The position numbers were made by a program, and so were the translations under genes. DNA of 64,000 nt from JBBPZA01 sp963728925 (GTDB lineage: Bacteria > Actinomycetota > Thermoleophilia > Solirubrobacterales > Solirubrobacteraceae), in contig CAVSMB010000022.1 of the NCBI GenBank assembly GCA_963728925.1, positions 56,570 through 120,569 of the forward strand, written 5' to 3'. Positions 15,957 through 24,787 of this stretch are shown piece by piece. The notes beneath the pieces are model-generated. The model saw only the letters and a program-made list of their open reading frames with translations. It was not told where the DNA came from and ran no database searches. Within the stretch, counting starts at the first letter, position 1. Every line of letters starts with the position of its first letter.

Positions 15957-17810
15957 TCAGGACTTGCGCCTCGCCCCGACCTTCGTCTGCAGGAACTTCA
16001 GCGCCTGGACGTAGAGGAGATTGGCCGGCTTGCGGACGATGTCGGCGTCCCGCAGCGACTCGAGGAACTCCTCGGGACCGTCGAAGTCGCGCATCCGGAT
16101 GCGCGCGCTGCCCAGCCCCTGGACGACGTGCGCGTCCGAGCCCGCGCCGGCCGGGATCCGGTACTTGGCCGCGAAGCGCGCCGCCTCCTCGTTGAAGCCG
16201 CCGACCGCGACGCGCGGGTTGTAGACCTCGATCGCGTCCACGTCGTCGACGACGGCCAGCAGGTGGGGATAGTCGGGGACCGAGTGCATGCGGTCGAAGG
16301 GGTGGGGAACGTAGACGATGCCGCCCTGCCGCTTGATCTCGGCGATCGTCTCCTCGAGCGTCATCCCGCGCGGGATCTTCTCCTCGATGAACAGCCCGAT
16401 GACCTCGCCCTGGTCGGCGGTCTTGACCTCCTCGCCCACGATCACCTTCACGCGCCCGTCGGCTCGTCTGCGGGCCTCCAGCGCGCCGGAGATCTCGTTG
16501 TGGTCGGTGACCGCGATGGCCCCGAGCCCGCGCTCCTGCGCGGCCGCGAGCAGGCCGTCGACCGTCGTGGCGCAGTCGTGGGAGTGATCGGTGTGCATGT
16601 GCAGGTCGACGTCGATGCGCTCGCGGCCGGCGAGGCGCCGGCGGACGTCGGGCCGCGCGCGGTGATCGTGGCGCCGCGCGACGAGCTCGCGATAGACGTC
16701 CTCGAGCTCGTCGGCCACCCGATCCCAGCCCAGGCGCGCTCGCAGCGGCTCGGCGGCGTCGCGCAGCCGGGCTCGCAGCTCCTCGTCCGAGACGAGCCGA
16801 GCGAGCTGGGCGGCGAGCGTCTCGACGTCGCGCGGCTCGAAGAGCAGTCCGCGCTCGCCGTCGGCCAGCACCTCCTCGTAGACCGGCAAGCGCGTCGCGA
16901 GCGGCACGGCGCCCGCGCCGAGCGCGCGCACGAGCAGCCCGGGCGCCGGGACGACGCCGCTCGAGGCGGCCACGAGCACGTCGGCGGCGGCGAGCACCTC
17001 GTCCTGGTCGTCCTGGCCGGGGCCGGTGAAGGTCACCCGTTCGCGCAGCTCGCGCCCGAGCACGGTGGAGGTGGCGACGCCCTCGGGCGACCACACCGTC
17101 GCGCGCCACTCGGCGTCGGCGCCCAGGCGTCGCAGCGCGCGCAGGAACAGCCGCAGCGCGGGCCGCTCCTCCTCTCCGACGAAGACGATCTGCGGCGGCC
17201 CGGCGGGCTTGGGCGCCCGATCCACGACGTCGGCCCCGGGCAGCACGAGCCGGTAGTCGGCCGGGAAGAAGCGTGCGAGCAGGTCGCGCGTGGCCGCGAA
17301 GCTCGCCGTGCGCGCGTCCAGCCGGCCGAAGACGAGCTCGACGACCCGCCGCGCGAGCTGGGTGGAGAGCACGCGCTCGGTCGGCGCGTGGAAGCTGCCG
17401 ACGTTCAGCGCGCGCGAGGTGCGCAGCGCGGCGCTCGACGTGCTCGGGGCGAAGGGCTCGTGGACGTGGACGACGTCGAGCGCCGCCGTTCCCAGCGCCT
17501 CCTCGATCGTGCGGGTCACGTCGATGGGCAGCGAGCGGCGACGGGCCGAAGCGAAGGGCAGCACCTCCCCGACGGCCAGCACGCGCGGCCCGTCGGCGTC
17601 GAAGAGCGCGTCGGGGCGGTCGCGCGCGGCGCGCACCGCCCGGCGGGTGTCGCGCACGGCGTCCTCCGAGGAGGAGGGGGCGACGATCAGCACGCGGTGG
17701 CCGCGCGCCGCGAGCTGCTCCGAGGTCCGTTGCACGAAGCGGTTGACCTCGTTGTGCGCCTCCCATGCGTAGGGCGTGACCTGGGCGAGGGCGAAGCGCT
17801 CCGGCGGCAC
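15957..17810 (-). CDS. Glycosyltransferase family 4 fused to a PHP phosphoesterase domain
   Basis: This is a single 617-residue chain with two enzymes. Residues 1 to about 385 are a GT-B glycosyltransferase (AQVTPYAWEAHNEVNRFV, VHVHEPFAPSTSS, GSFHAPTE, and a donor-site end with VYEEVLADGERGLLFEPRD). Residues from about 398 form a PHP metal-dependent phosphoesterase: DLHMHTDHSHDC, VTDHNEISG, VGEEVKT, VPHPFDR and AGAGSDAH give the expected His/Asp/Glu metal ligands. I infer a lipid-glycan or sugar-phosphate role; the pairing with the nearby inositol-lipid genes is suggestive only. GTG 17810 was chosen; the frame is open for another 25 codons upstream. Confidence 0.85.
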   Translation of the reverse strand: MPPERFALAQVTPYAWEAHNEVNRFVQRTSEQLAARGHRVLIVAPSSSEDAVRDTRRAVRAARDRPDALFDADGPRVLAVGEVLPFASARRRSLPIDVTRTIEEALGTAALDVVHVHEPFAPSTSSAALRTSRALNVGSFHAPTERVLSTQLARRVVELVFGRLDARTASFAATRDLLARFFPADYRLVLPGADVVDRAPKPAGPPQIVFVGEEERPALRLFLRALRRLGADAEWRATVWSPEGVATSTVLGRELRERVTFTGPGQDDQDEVLAAADVLVAASSGVVPAPGLLVRALGAGAVPLATRLPVYEEVLADGERGLLFEPRDVETLAAQLARLVSDEELRARLRDAAEPLRARLGWDRVADELEDVYRELVARRHDHRARPDVRRRLAGRERIDVDLHMHTDHSHDCATTVDGLLAAAQERGLGAIAVTDHNEISGALEARRRADGRVKVIVGEEVKTADQGEVIGLFIEEKIPRGMTLEETIAEIKRQGGIVYVPHPFDRMHSVPDYPHLLAVVDDVDAIEVYNPRVAVGGFNEEAARFAAKYRIPAGAGSDAHVVQGLGSARIRMRDFDGPEEFLESLRDADIVRKPANLLYVQALKFLQTKVGARRKS

Positions 17811-17907
17811 GAGGGCGGAGCATAGGGCGCGGGGCGCGAGGCAGCGCGTCGGTGCGGGCGGAAGCGCGCCGCCGACGAGGGGCACGCCTGCTACGAAATG
17901 CTGGCCC

Positions 17908-19095
17908 CTACTTCGCTCTCTTCACGGCCTTCGCCGCCGCCGGCATGGGCCCCGGCACGCGGGCGTACTTCGCGATGAACGCATCCGTCGCATCGCGCGC
18001 GAGCGAGTCGGGCTGCTGGTTCATCGGCGACTTCATGAGGTAGCTCGACGGGCCGTCGAGCTGGCCGCCGAGGCCGTGGTTGAGCGCGAGCTTGCAGCAG
18101 CGCACGGCGTCGATGACGATCCCCGCGCTGTTCGGGCTGTCCCACACCTCGAGCTTGAGCTCGAGGTTGAGCGGCACGTCCCCGAAGGCCTGGCCCTCGA
18201 CGCGGATGTGGGCCCACTTGCGGTCGGTCAGCCACGGCACGTAGTCCGAGGGGCCGATGTAGACGTCGTCCTTGGGCAGTTCGTGGCCCATGATCGAGGT
18301 CACCGCGTTGGTCTTGGAGATCTTCTTGGACTCCAGGCGCTCGCGCTCGAGCATGTTGTAGAAGTCCATGTTGCCGCCCACGTTGAGCTGCGAGGTGCGC
18401 AGCATCTTGACGCCGCGGTCGTGGAACAGCCGCGCGAGGTTGCGGTGCACGATGGTCGCGCCGACCTGGGACTTGATGTCGTCGCCGACGATCGGGAGGC
18501 CGGCCTTCTGGAAGCGCTTGTTCCAGTAGTTCTCGCGGGCGATGAAGACCGGGATGCAGTTCACGAAGCCGCACCCCGCCTCGATGATTTGCTCGACGTA
18601 CCACTTGGTCGCCTGCTCGGACCCGACCGGGAGGTAGGACACCACGACGTCGGTGCGAGTGTCCTCGAGGATCTGGACGATGTCGGCGGTCTCGCCCGGC
18701 GCCTTGGTGATCTTCTCTTTGAGGTACTTGCCCAGGCCGTCATGGGTCATGCCCCGCTCGACCTTCACGCCGAGGTCGGGGACGTCGGCGAACTTCAGCG
18801 TGTTGTTCTGCCCGGACCAGATGGCCTGCGAGAGGTCCTTGCCGACCTTGTCGGCGTCGATGTCGAAGGCCGCCGAGAACTCGATGTCGCGGACGTGGTA
18901 GCCGCCGAGGTCGACGTGCATGAGGCCGGGGACGGGCTCGGCGGGGTCGGCGTCCTGGTAGTAGCGGACGCCCTGCACGAACGAGGACGCGCAGTTCCCG
19001 ACGCCGACGATCGCGACGCGCACCTTGTCGGACTGGTGGCGGCGTCCGCCGTTGACGGAGGCGTGCCCGTTTGTCTTTCCGTTGGTCTTGCTCAA
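17908..19095 (-). CDS. ino1: Myo-inositol-1-phosphate synthase
   Basis: This 395-residue NAD-dependent enzyme converts glucose-6-phosphate to inositol-1-phosphate, the first step to phosphatidylinositol, mycothiol and related compounds. Signature stretches are VAIVGVGNCASSFVQG (NAD binding), GDDIKSQVGATIVHR, LNVGGNMDFYNM and DSPNSAGIVIDAVRC; the length fits actinobacterial enzymes. The first 23 residues are a polar Lys/Gly/Asn-rich extension. ATG 19095 is preceded by GAAAGGAACC. The phosphatidyltransferase that would use the product lies immediately upstream on the same strand. Confidence 0.94.
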   Translation of the reverse strand: MSKTNGKTNGHASVNGGRRHQSDKVRVAIVGVGNCASSFVQGVRYYQDADPAEPVPGLMHVDLGGYHVRDIEFSAAFDIDADKVGKDLSQAIWSGQNNTLKFADVPDLGVKVERGMTHDGLGKYLKEKITKAPGETADIVQILEDTRTDVVVSYLPVGSEQATKWYVEQIIEAGCGFVNCIPVFIARENYWNKRFQKAGLPIVGDDIKSQVGATIVHRNLARLFHDRGVKMLRTSQLNVGGNMDFYNMLERERLESKKISKTNAVTSIMGHELPKDDVYIGPSDYVPWLTDRKWAHIRVEGQAFGDVPLNLELKLEVWDSPNSAGIVIDAVRCCKLALNHGLGGQLDGPSSYLMKSPMNQQPDSLARDATDAFIAKYARVPGPMPAAAKAVKRAK

Positions 19096-19174
19096 GAGGG
19101 TGGTTCCTTTCGAAGTCTTGCCGGGCTAACGAACCCGGCCGGGGCCCCGCGGTTACACCGCGCAGGCGAGGCGC

Positions 19175-19843
19175 TCAGGCCGCGGCGACTGCCTTGAGCT
19201 CGCGCCGGACGTGGAAGATGCGCTGGAAGGTGGTGATGATGGTGAGCACGGCGAGCACGTAGACGGCCGGCTCGAGCAGCTCGAAGTCGCCGAGTCCCGC
19301 GCCCTTCGCGAAGACGAGCCCGATCGAGAGGATCACGACCCGAACCGCGCGGCTGGCGATGCCGACCTTGCACTCGATCCCGAGCGACTCGGCCCGTGCT
19401 CGAGTGTAGGAGACCATAAGCGAGAAGAGCACGGCGGCGACCGTGGCGGCGACGGCGAGCTCGTCGCCCTGGGAGGCGAAGTACGCGCCGACGGCTGTGA
19501 GGACGATCCCCTCCTCCATGCGGTCGAGCGTCGAGTCCAGGAAGGCGCCGAACGGGGTGCCCTTCCCCGACATCCGCGAGTAGCGCCCGTCGAGGGTGTC
19601 CATGACCGAGCCGACGATGAAGGCGACGCCGGCGAGGAAGAAATAGCGCTGCCACACGAGCACGGCGGCGAGGACGTTGAGGACCAGGCCGGTCATCGAG
19701 ATCGCGTTCGGGGTCAGCCGCGACTCGATGAGCCGCGTGCGCATCAGCGCGGAGACCTCCTGGCCCGATATCGCCCCCGAGGCACGGCGCGTGCCCGCCT
19801 CCCGCCTCGGCTGGCGGGGGCGGTCCGTCTGGGGCTGGGGCAT
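19175..19843 (-). CDS. CDP-alcohol phosphatidyltransferase, probable phosphatidylinositol-phosphate synthase
   Basis: This is a 222-residue membrane enzyme with about six hydrophobic segments. The CDP-alcohol motif spans residues about 83-110: MDTLDGRYSR ... GAFLDSTLDR supplies all four aspartates of D-x2-DG-x2-AR-x8-G-x3-D-x3-D, with the Ala replaced by Ser. Neighbouring ino1 suggests inositol-1-phosphate as acceptor and phosphatidylinositol phosphate as product. Phosphatidylglycerophosphate synthase is the main alternative. The ATG start shares one base with the stop of the PAP2 gene (TGATG), so the two are coupled. Confidence 0.87.
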   Translation of the reverse strand: MPQPQTDRPRQPRREAGTRRASGAISGQEVSALMRTRLIESRLTPNAISMTGLVLNVLAAVLVWQRYFFLAGVAFIVGSVMDTLDGRYSRMSGKGTPFGAFLDSTLDRMEEGIVLTAVGAYFASQGDELAVAATVAAVLFSLMVSYTRARAESLGIECKVGIASRAVRVVILSIGLVFAKGAGLGDFELLEPAVYVLAVLTIITTFQRIFHVRRELKAVAAA

Positions 19844-20622
19844 CAGGCCGTCGCCTCGGCGGTGCCGCGGCGGAAGGCCCACGCCTCGGGCCTGACCCGG
19901 GCGAAGAGCTTCTGGGCGGCCAAGGCCGAGACCGCGGCGACAGCCGCGCCGAGGACGGCGTCGGTCCACCAGTGGTTGGCGGTGGCGACGACCACGAAGC
20001 TGACGACGAGCGGGTAGACGGCCCACAGCACCTTGAGCGGCCACGGCCGGACGAGGCGCACGAGCGAGCCGCCGATCATGAGGGCGAAGCACACGTGCAT
20101 CGACGGCACGGCGGCGAAGGGGTTGAAGAGCGCGTCGACGGCGCCGCTGTCCGGGCTCGTGTGGGTGAAGCTGGAGACCGAGTCCGTGAAGCCCCATTCC
20201 GGGAAGAATCGGGGGGGCGCCGTCGGGAACACGAAGTAGAGCAGGAGCGCGATCGCCATCGACGTGCAGAACATGTTGCGCACGAAGTAGAACGAGTCGT
20301 TGCGGAACAGGTAGATGAAGATCAGCGCCGAGACGGTGATCGTGAAGTGCGAGTTCACGTACATCCAGCTCGCGCCGTCGATCAGCCACTCCTTGCCGTT
20401 CGCCCATGTCTGGATGCTCGGCTCGATGAAGGCGTTCAGGCCCCGCTCGAGGTCGATGATCTCGCGGGCGTGCTCGTAGGCCGACGCGGCGCGGCCGTCG
20501 ACGGCGCCGCGAACGATCCGGTACGCGTAGTACGCGCCGGCGAAGAGGACGAGCTGCCGCAGTGCGTCGAGCCAGCCGCGCGGCAGCAGCCGTCCCTGGA
20601 GCTTGACCAGGACCGGTGGCAT
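19843..20622 (-). CDS. PAP2 superfamily membrane enzyme (Aur1/inositol phosphotransferase-like)
   Basis: This is a 259-residue protein with about six membrane segments. The PAP2 catalytic residues are visible: PTAPPRFF at motif 1, AVPSMHVCFALMIG (Ser-x-x-His, motif 2) and ATANHWWTDAVLGA (His-x3-Asp, motif 3). The FAGAYYAYRIVRGAVDG and ERGLNAFIEPSIQTWAN stretches are typical of the PAP2_3 (Aur1/inositol phosphorylceramide synthase-like) branch. Between a phosphatidyltransferase and ino1, a role in inositol-lipid remodelling is a reasonable inference. Start ATG 20622. Confidence 0.83.
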   Translation of the reverse strand: MPPVLVKLQGRLLPRGWLDALRQLVLFAGAYYAYRIVRGAVDGRAASAYEHAREIIDLERGLNAFIEPSIQTWANGKEWLIDGASWMYVNSHFTITVSALIFIYLFRNDSFYFVRNMFCTSMAIALLLYFVFPTAPPRFFPEWGFTDSVSSFTHTSPDSGAVDALFNPFAAVPSMHVCFALMIGGSLVRLVRPWPLKVLWAVYPLVVSFVVVATANHWWTDAVLGAAVAAVSALAAQKLFARVRPEAWAFRRGTAEATA

Positions 20623-20678
20623 GGGGCTCCGGGATCCTAACGGGTGATAAGCGACCTCCCAAATGCGATTGGTCACGG

Positions 20679-22271
20679 TCAGCGGCAGCGCGGCCCTCGC
20701 TCGAGCACGCGACGCGGAGCGAAGCGGATGGCGAGGCGCAGGCGACCAGGGCGGCGCGCGTCGACGCGCGTCCAGCCCCCCGGGCCCCGCTCCACGCAGC
20801 CCGTTCCGCCCGTCACCGCCCAGTAGGGCGACGGACGGACGCGCACGTCGAGGCGGCCGGCGCGCGCTGCGTCGAGCACCAGGTCGCCGTTGGAGAGGGC
20901 GACCGCGCGCCCGGAGCCGCGGACGAGCGCGCCGGGTGTGCGGACCGCGTAGAGGCGCCAATGCTCGTTTCGCCAGACGGGCCGCAGGTAGGGAAGGCCT
21001 CGGCGGACGAGGGCCGCCTCGGCCTTTGCCGCGCCGTCCAGCGGCGCGTCCGCCACCGCGACCCAGCGCACCGCGTTGTCGTCGAGCCACGCCTGGTAGG
21101 TCGCCGGGCTCAGCGAGCCGTCGTGGAACAGGCGGGCTCGCTCGAGGTCGAGCTGTAGCTCCCAGCCGCGTGCGAGCGGGACCTCGCGGGCGACGAAGCG
21201 CGCCTCGCCGTGCTCGCGAAGCGGGGGAACCTCGACGCGCCCGGGCGGCCCGCCGGCGCGGCGCAGCTCGGCGAGGAGCGGCCGGTAGAAGGCGGCGCCG
21301 GTCGACGGCTCGCCGCCGGCGAGCAGCGTGTCTCGCACGGGCGGGTGGAGCTGCCAGTAGGCGAGCGGCAAGGCGATCAGCGCGAGGGCCTGCGGCCGGC
21401 GGCCGGCGAGCGCGCAGGCGAGCACCGGCCCGCCGAAGAGCGCGCCGAGTCGCGTCGCGTTGACGCCGACCGGCGTGTCGATCACCACCGCCGCGAGCGC
21501 GGCCAGCGCGTAGAGCACGAGCCCGGTACGCAGCACCCGCTCCTCGCGGCCCAGCAGCGCGGCGCCGCCTATGCCCAGCAGCAACGGCGGGACGAGGTAG
21601 CGCAGCGGGAACGGATCCACCCCGCCCTCGGGGAAGGCGAAGGCAAGGGCCAGGACCGGCACCAGTGCGGCGGCGGCGAGCGCCAGCCCGGAGGCGACGC
21701 CGGGACGACGAAGGCCGGATCGCCCGTCCTCTCCGAGCGCGGCGGCCAGCGCCCACGCCGTCCCCGCCAGGGCCACGAAGAGCGCGGCGACCGGACTCCC
21801 CAGGCCGGTCAGGGCGGCGAGCAGGACGGCGAGGGCGGTGCGGCCGCGCTGGGCGGCCACCAGCGCGGCCAGGCCCAGGGCGACGCCGAGCAGGAAGGTC
21901 AGGCGGCCGGTGAAGAGCCACGACGCCACCCCGACGGCGAACCACGCCGCGCCGAGCCGGGCGCGCTGGCCCCAGTGGCGGTCGGCGAGCAGCGCGAAGA
22001 GCGCCGCCGCGGCCACGACCGCGAGCGCGCCGGCGGCGGGCGCCCCGAGCAGCGCCCCAAGCGGCGGGAAGAACACGCTGTAGCCCGGCGTGTGGTGACC
22101 GCCGTACCAGCCGCCGTCCCAGACCGTGAAGCCGTGGTCGCGCACGAGCCCGACCCGGTACTCCTGGGCGGCCAGGTCGGCGCTGGCGGGGGCGACCAGC
22201 AGATAGACCAGGGCGATCCCCGCGGCGATGAGCACGGGCCCGCGGGCTGCCCGCACCGCCGCGCTGCTCAT
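20679..22271 (-). CDS. Large polytopic membrane protein (GT-C-like)
   Basis: This 530-residue protein has about ten hydrophobic segments in the first 340 residues and a soluble C-terminal part (about 345-530). The segment after the first helix (RDHGFTVWDGGWYGGHHTPGYSVFFPPLG) looks like the large first loop of GT-C glycosyltransferases, and the tail has WVAVADAPLDG and PVWRNEHWRLYAV as in such proteins. Donor and acceptor are unknown. The ATG start overlaps the hydrolase stop by 4 bases. It lies just upstream of the PAP2 gene (56 bases), so a lipid- or wall-glycan role is plausible. Confidence 0.7.
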   Translation of the reverse strand: MSSAAVRAARGPVLIAAGIALVYLLVAPASADLAAQEYRVGLVRDHGFTVWDGGWYGGHHTPGYSVFFPPLGALLGAPAAGALAVVAAAALFALLADRHWGQRARLGAAWFAVGVASWLFTGRLTFLLGVALGLAALVAAQRGRTALAVLLAALTGLGSPVAALFVALAGTAWALAAALGEDGRSGLRRPGVASGLALAAAALVPVLALAFAFPEGGVDPFPLRYLVPPLLLGIGGAALLGREERVLRTGLVLYALAALAAVVIDTPVGVNATRLGALFGGPVLACALAGRRPQALALIALPLAYWQLHPPVRDTLLAGGEPSTGAAFYRPLLAELRRAGGPPGRVEVPPLREHGEARFVAREVPLARGWELQLDLERARLFHDGSLSPATYQAWLDDNAVRWVAVADAPLDGAAKAEAALVRRGLPYLRPVWRNEHWRLYAVRTPGALVRGSGRAVALSNGDLVLDAARAGRLDVRVRPSPYWAVTGGTGCVERGPGGWTRVDARRPGRLRLAIRFAPRRVLERGPRCR

Positions 22272-23080
22272 CCCGTGGCGAAGCCGACGATGCGCTCGAC
22301 GAGCTCGGGCCGGTCCAGCCACGGCCAGTGGCTCGCGCCGGCGACCACCTCGACCTCCGTCGCGCCGCCGAGCGCGTCCGCGTAGGCGCGGGCGAAGCTC
22401 GTCGGGAGATAGGGATCCTGCTCCCCCCAGAGCACCAGCGCCGGGCACGTGATCGCTCCCAGGCCCGTCCCGGCCGCCGCGAGCACGTCCGGCGGTGCCG
22501 AGCGGTAGAGCTTGAGGATCGCGCGCTGGGTCCCGGCGTCGAAGTGCGACCACACCTCGTCGACCCATGCCTCAGGCATCGGCCCGGGGGTCGCGCTGCC
22601 CTCGCCCGAGAGGCGTCGCAGGGCCCACTTGGTCGTCGCCCCCATGAAGAGCTCGCCGGCCACCGGGGTCCGCCACACGCGCGCGAGGCGGTGCCAGTGG
22701 TAGCCGGCCAGCAGCGGCACGGCGTCGATGACCACGAGGCGCTCGACGCGCTCGGGGACGCGCTGGGCGAAGGCCAGCGCCGCGGCGCCCCAGTCGTGGA
22801 CGACGAGCGCGACGCGGTCGACCCCGGTGTGGGCCAGGAAGCGCTCCAGGAAGCGGTCGTAGCCCCGGATCGAGTAGTCCAGGTCGGCGCGCTTGGCCGA
22901 GCGCCCGAAGCCCGGCAGGTCGACTGCGAGCCCGCCTCCGCGCTCGAGGAATCCCACCCACGAGTCAGAGCTGTCCGGGACGCCGTGGACGTAGAGCGCC
23001 GGCGTGCCCTCCCAGGGCGCCTCGCGCCAGAAGATCGGGACGCCGCCGACGTCCTCGGTGTGCTCGATGATCGCGGACAC
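22268..23080 (-). CDS. Alpha/beta hydrolase with Asp nucleophile (epoxide hydrolase/haloalkane dehalogenase type)
   Basis: This 270-residue hydrolase has the oxyanion motif VHGVPDSSDSW, the nucleophile elbow VVHDWGAAAL with Asp96, an acid in WGEQDPYLP and the base His in AGASHWPWLDRPE. Asp in the elbow (HDWG) rather than Ser is the mark of epoxide hydrolases and haloalkane dehalogenases; a cap domain spans about 125-200. The substrate is unknown. It starts the minus-strand series hydrolase-GT-C-PAP2-phosphatidyltransferase. Divergent from the PfkB gene, with 26 bases between the starts. Confidence 0.87.
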   Translation of the reverse strand: MSAIIEHTEDVGGVPIFWREAPWEGTPALYVHGVPDSSDSWVGFLERGGGLAVDLPGFGRSAKRADLDYSIRGYDRFLERFLAHTGVDRVALVVHDWGAAALAFAQRVPERVERLVVIDAVPLLAGYHWHRLARVWRTPVAGELFMGATTKWALRRLSGEGSATPGPMPEAWVDEVWSHFDAGTQRAILKLYRSAPPDVLAAAGTGLGAITCPALVLWGEQDPYLPTSFARAYADALGGATEVEVVAGASHWPWLDRPELVERIVGFATG

Positions 23081-23106
23081 GCGCGGCGAGGGTACTGTCC
23101 CGCCCG

Positions 23107-24003
23107 ATGCCGGCGCTGTTCCTCGGGGAGGCGATCGTCGACCTCATCTGCGAGCGCCCCGTGCGCTCGCTCGGCGAGGCCGATGCCTTCGTGCCGCACT
23201 TCGGCGGGGCGGTCGCCAACGCGGCGGTGCAGGCCGCGCGCCGAGGCGGGGAGGTCGCGCTGGCGGGCGGCGCGGGCGACGATCCGTGGGGGAGCTGGCT
23301 GCACGAGCGCCTCGCCGCCGAGGGCGTCGACCTGCGCTGGTTCGCCCTCATCGAGGGGCTGCGGACGCCGCTCGCCTTCGTGACCGTGGCGCCGGACGGC
23401 GAGCCCGACTTCCAGATCTACGGCGAGGGCATCGAGGCGACGGTCGGCGCGGTCGCCCCGCGGCTGCGGGAGGCCGTGGACGACGCCGACGGCCTGTTCT
23501 TCAGTTCGAACACGCTGGTCGGGGAGGACGAGCGGCGACTGACGCTGGAGGCGCGCGAGCGGGCCCTCGAGCGGGGCCTGCCGATCGCCTTCGACCCCAA
23601 CCTGCGGCTCCACCGATGGCCGTCGGCGCAGGAGGCGGTCAGCGCGTCGTCGGCCTGCGTCCGCGACGCGCTGCTCGTCCGCTGCAACCGGGCCGAGGCC
23701 GAGCTGCTGACCGGGGAGCCCGATGCGGCTCGCGCGGCCGACGCGCTCGTCGCCGCCGGCGCTCGCGCGGCGGTGGTCACGCGCGGCCCCGACGGGGCGA
23801 TACTCCGCGGCGCGGCGTCCGCCGAGGCGCCCGGGGTGAGGGCCCGTGTCGTGAACACCACGGGGGCGGGGGACGTCCTCACCGGGACGCTGCTCGCCGC
23901 GCTGCAGCTCGCCGGCTACGACCCGGCGGCGCTCGCGGCGGCGCTGCCCGACGCCGTCGCCGAGTCGGCGCGAGCGACGGAGCGCTGGGGCGCGGTCGCA
24001 TGA
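23107..24003 (+). CDS. PfkB-family carbohydrate/nucleoside kinase
   Basis: This 298-residue sugar kinase has FLGEAIVDLICERP at the N-terminus, the substrate motif FGGAVANAAVQAARRGG, DPNLRLHRWPS, and the ATP/anion-hole signature NTTGAGDVLTGTLLAAL near the end with the catalytic Asp in GAGD. Fructokinase-like specificity is the commonest among relatives with this pattern but is not proved. The stop overlaps the nth start as ATGA. Confidence 0.88.
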   Translation: MPALFLGEAIVDLICERPVRSLGEADAFVPHFGGAVANAAVQAARRGGEVALAGGAGDDPWGSWLHERLAAEGVDLRWFALIEGLRTPLAFVTVAPDGEPDFQIYGEGIEATVGAVAPRLREAVDDADGLFFSSNTLVGEDERRLTLEARERALERGLPIAFDPNLRLHRWPSAQEAVSASSACVRDALLVRCNRAEAELLTGEPDAARAADALVAAGARAAVVTRGPDGAILRGAASAEAPGVRARVVNTTGAGDVLTGTLLAALQLAGYDPAALAAALPDAVAESARATERWGAVA

Positions 24004-24758
24004 GTGGCGGGAGCGCGCCGCGCCCGGGCCGCTCGACCGCGCCGCGCCCGGGCCGCTCGACCGCGCCGCGCCCGGGCCGCTCGACCGCCGTCGCCAAGGC
24101 CGCCTGGCGCCCGCCCTCGCCCGCCCGCGTGCGCCGCATCCAGGCCCGGCTTCGCGAGGTCTACGGCATCCCGCTCCGGCCGCCTCACCGACGGCCCGTC
24201 GACGAGCTGGTCCTCACCGTCCTCTCCCAGAGCACGAACGACCGCAACCGGGACGTCGCCTACCTCCGCCTGCGCGAGCGCCTGCCCTCGTGGGAGGCCG
24301 TCCGCGACGCGCCCAACGAGGAGGTCGAGGCGGCCATTCGGCCCGGCGGCATCTCCAGGGTGAAGTCGCGACGCATCCAGGAGATCCTGCGAGCGATCGG
24401 CGACCCGGTCGACGTCGACTGGCTCGAGCACGCATCGGTCCCCGAGGGGCGCGCCTACCTCGTCGGCCTGCCCGGCGTCGGGCGCAAGACCGCGGCCTGC
24501 GTGCTGCTCTTCGCCTACGGCCTGCGCGACGTCCCGGTGGACACCCACGTGGGGCGCGTCGCCGGGCGACTGCACCTGCTGCGCCCCGGCGCGCCCAGCG
24601 AGGAGCTCCACGACGCGATGACCGCCCTGACCCCTCGCGGCGCCGAGCTCGAGCTCCACATCAACCTCCTGCGCCACGGCCGCCGCACGTGCCACGCCCA
24701 GCGACCGCGCTGCCGGGAGTGCGCGCTGCGCCTGATGTGCCCCGAGCGCCGTGCGTGA
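24000..24758 (+). CDS. nth: Endonuclease III with repetitive N-terminal tail
   Basis: This 252-residue HhH-GPD base-excision repair glycosylase/lyase acts on oxidised pyrimidines. Catalytic Lys163 lies in GLPGVGRKTAACVLLF, Asp181 in VPVDTHVGRV, and the 4Fe-4S loop is Cys231-x6-Cys238-x2-Cys241-x5-Cys247. Residues 6-29 are three exact copies of APRPGRST, giving a basic Pro/Arg tail not found in the enzyme core (family usually about 210-225 residues). The start overlaps the kinase stop as ATGA. Confidence 0.92.
   Translation: MSGGSAPRPGRSTAPRPGRSTAPRPGRSTAVAKAAWRPPSPARVRRIQARLREVYGIPLRPPHRRPVDELVLTVLSQSTNDRNRDVAYLRLRERLPSWEAVRDAPNEEVEAAIRPGGISRVKSRRIQEILRAIGDPVDVDWLEHASVPEGRAYLVGLPGVGRKTAACVLLFAYGLRDVPVDTHVGRVAGRLHLLRPGAPSEELHDAMTALTPRGAELELHINLLRHGRRTCHAQRPRCRECALRLMCPERRA
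24015..24086 (+). repeat. Three perfect 24-base tandem repeats in nth
   Basis: Three identical 24-base units run head to tail near the 5' end of nth and encode APRPGRST three times. The copies are identical at DNA level, so they are recent or kept homogeneous by slippage. Copy number may vary between strains. Confidence 0.95.
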
Positions 24759-24787
24759 CCGGGATCGAGCGTCTCGCGCCGGGCCCG

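Noticed and set aside
15924..17825. A 633-residue plus-strand frame over the glycosyltransferase-PHP gene
   Set aside because: Complement frame; the minus-strand product has clear catalytic motifs.
19843..23613. A 1256-residue open frame on the minus strand
   Set aside because: Only its last 259 residues (PAP2 enzyme) look like protein; the rest is antisense or out-of-frame reading across two well-supported genes.
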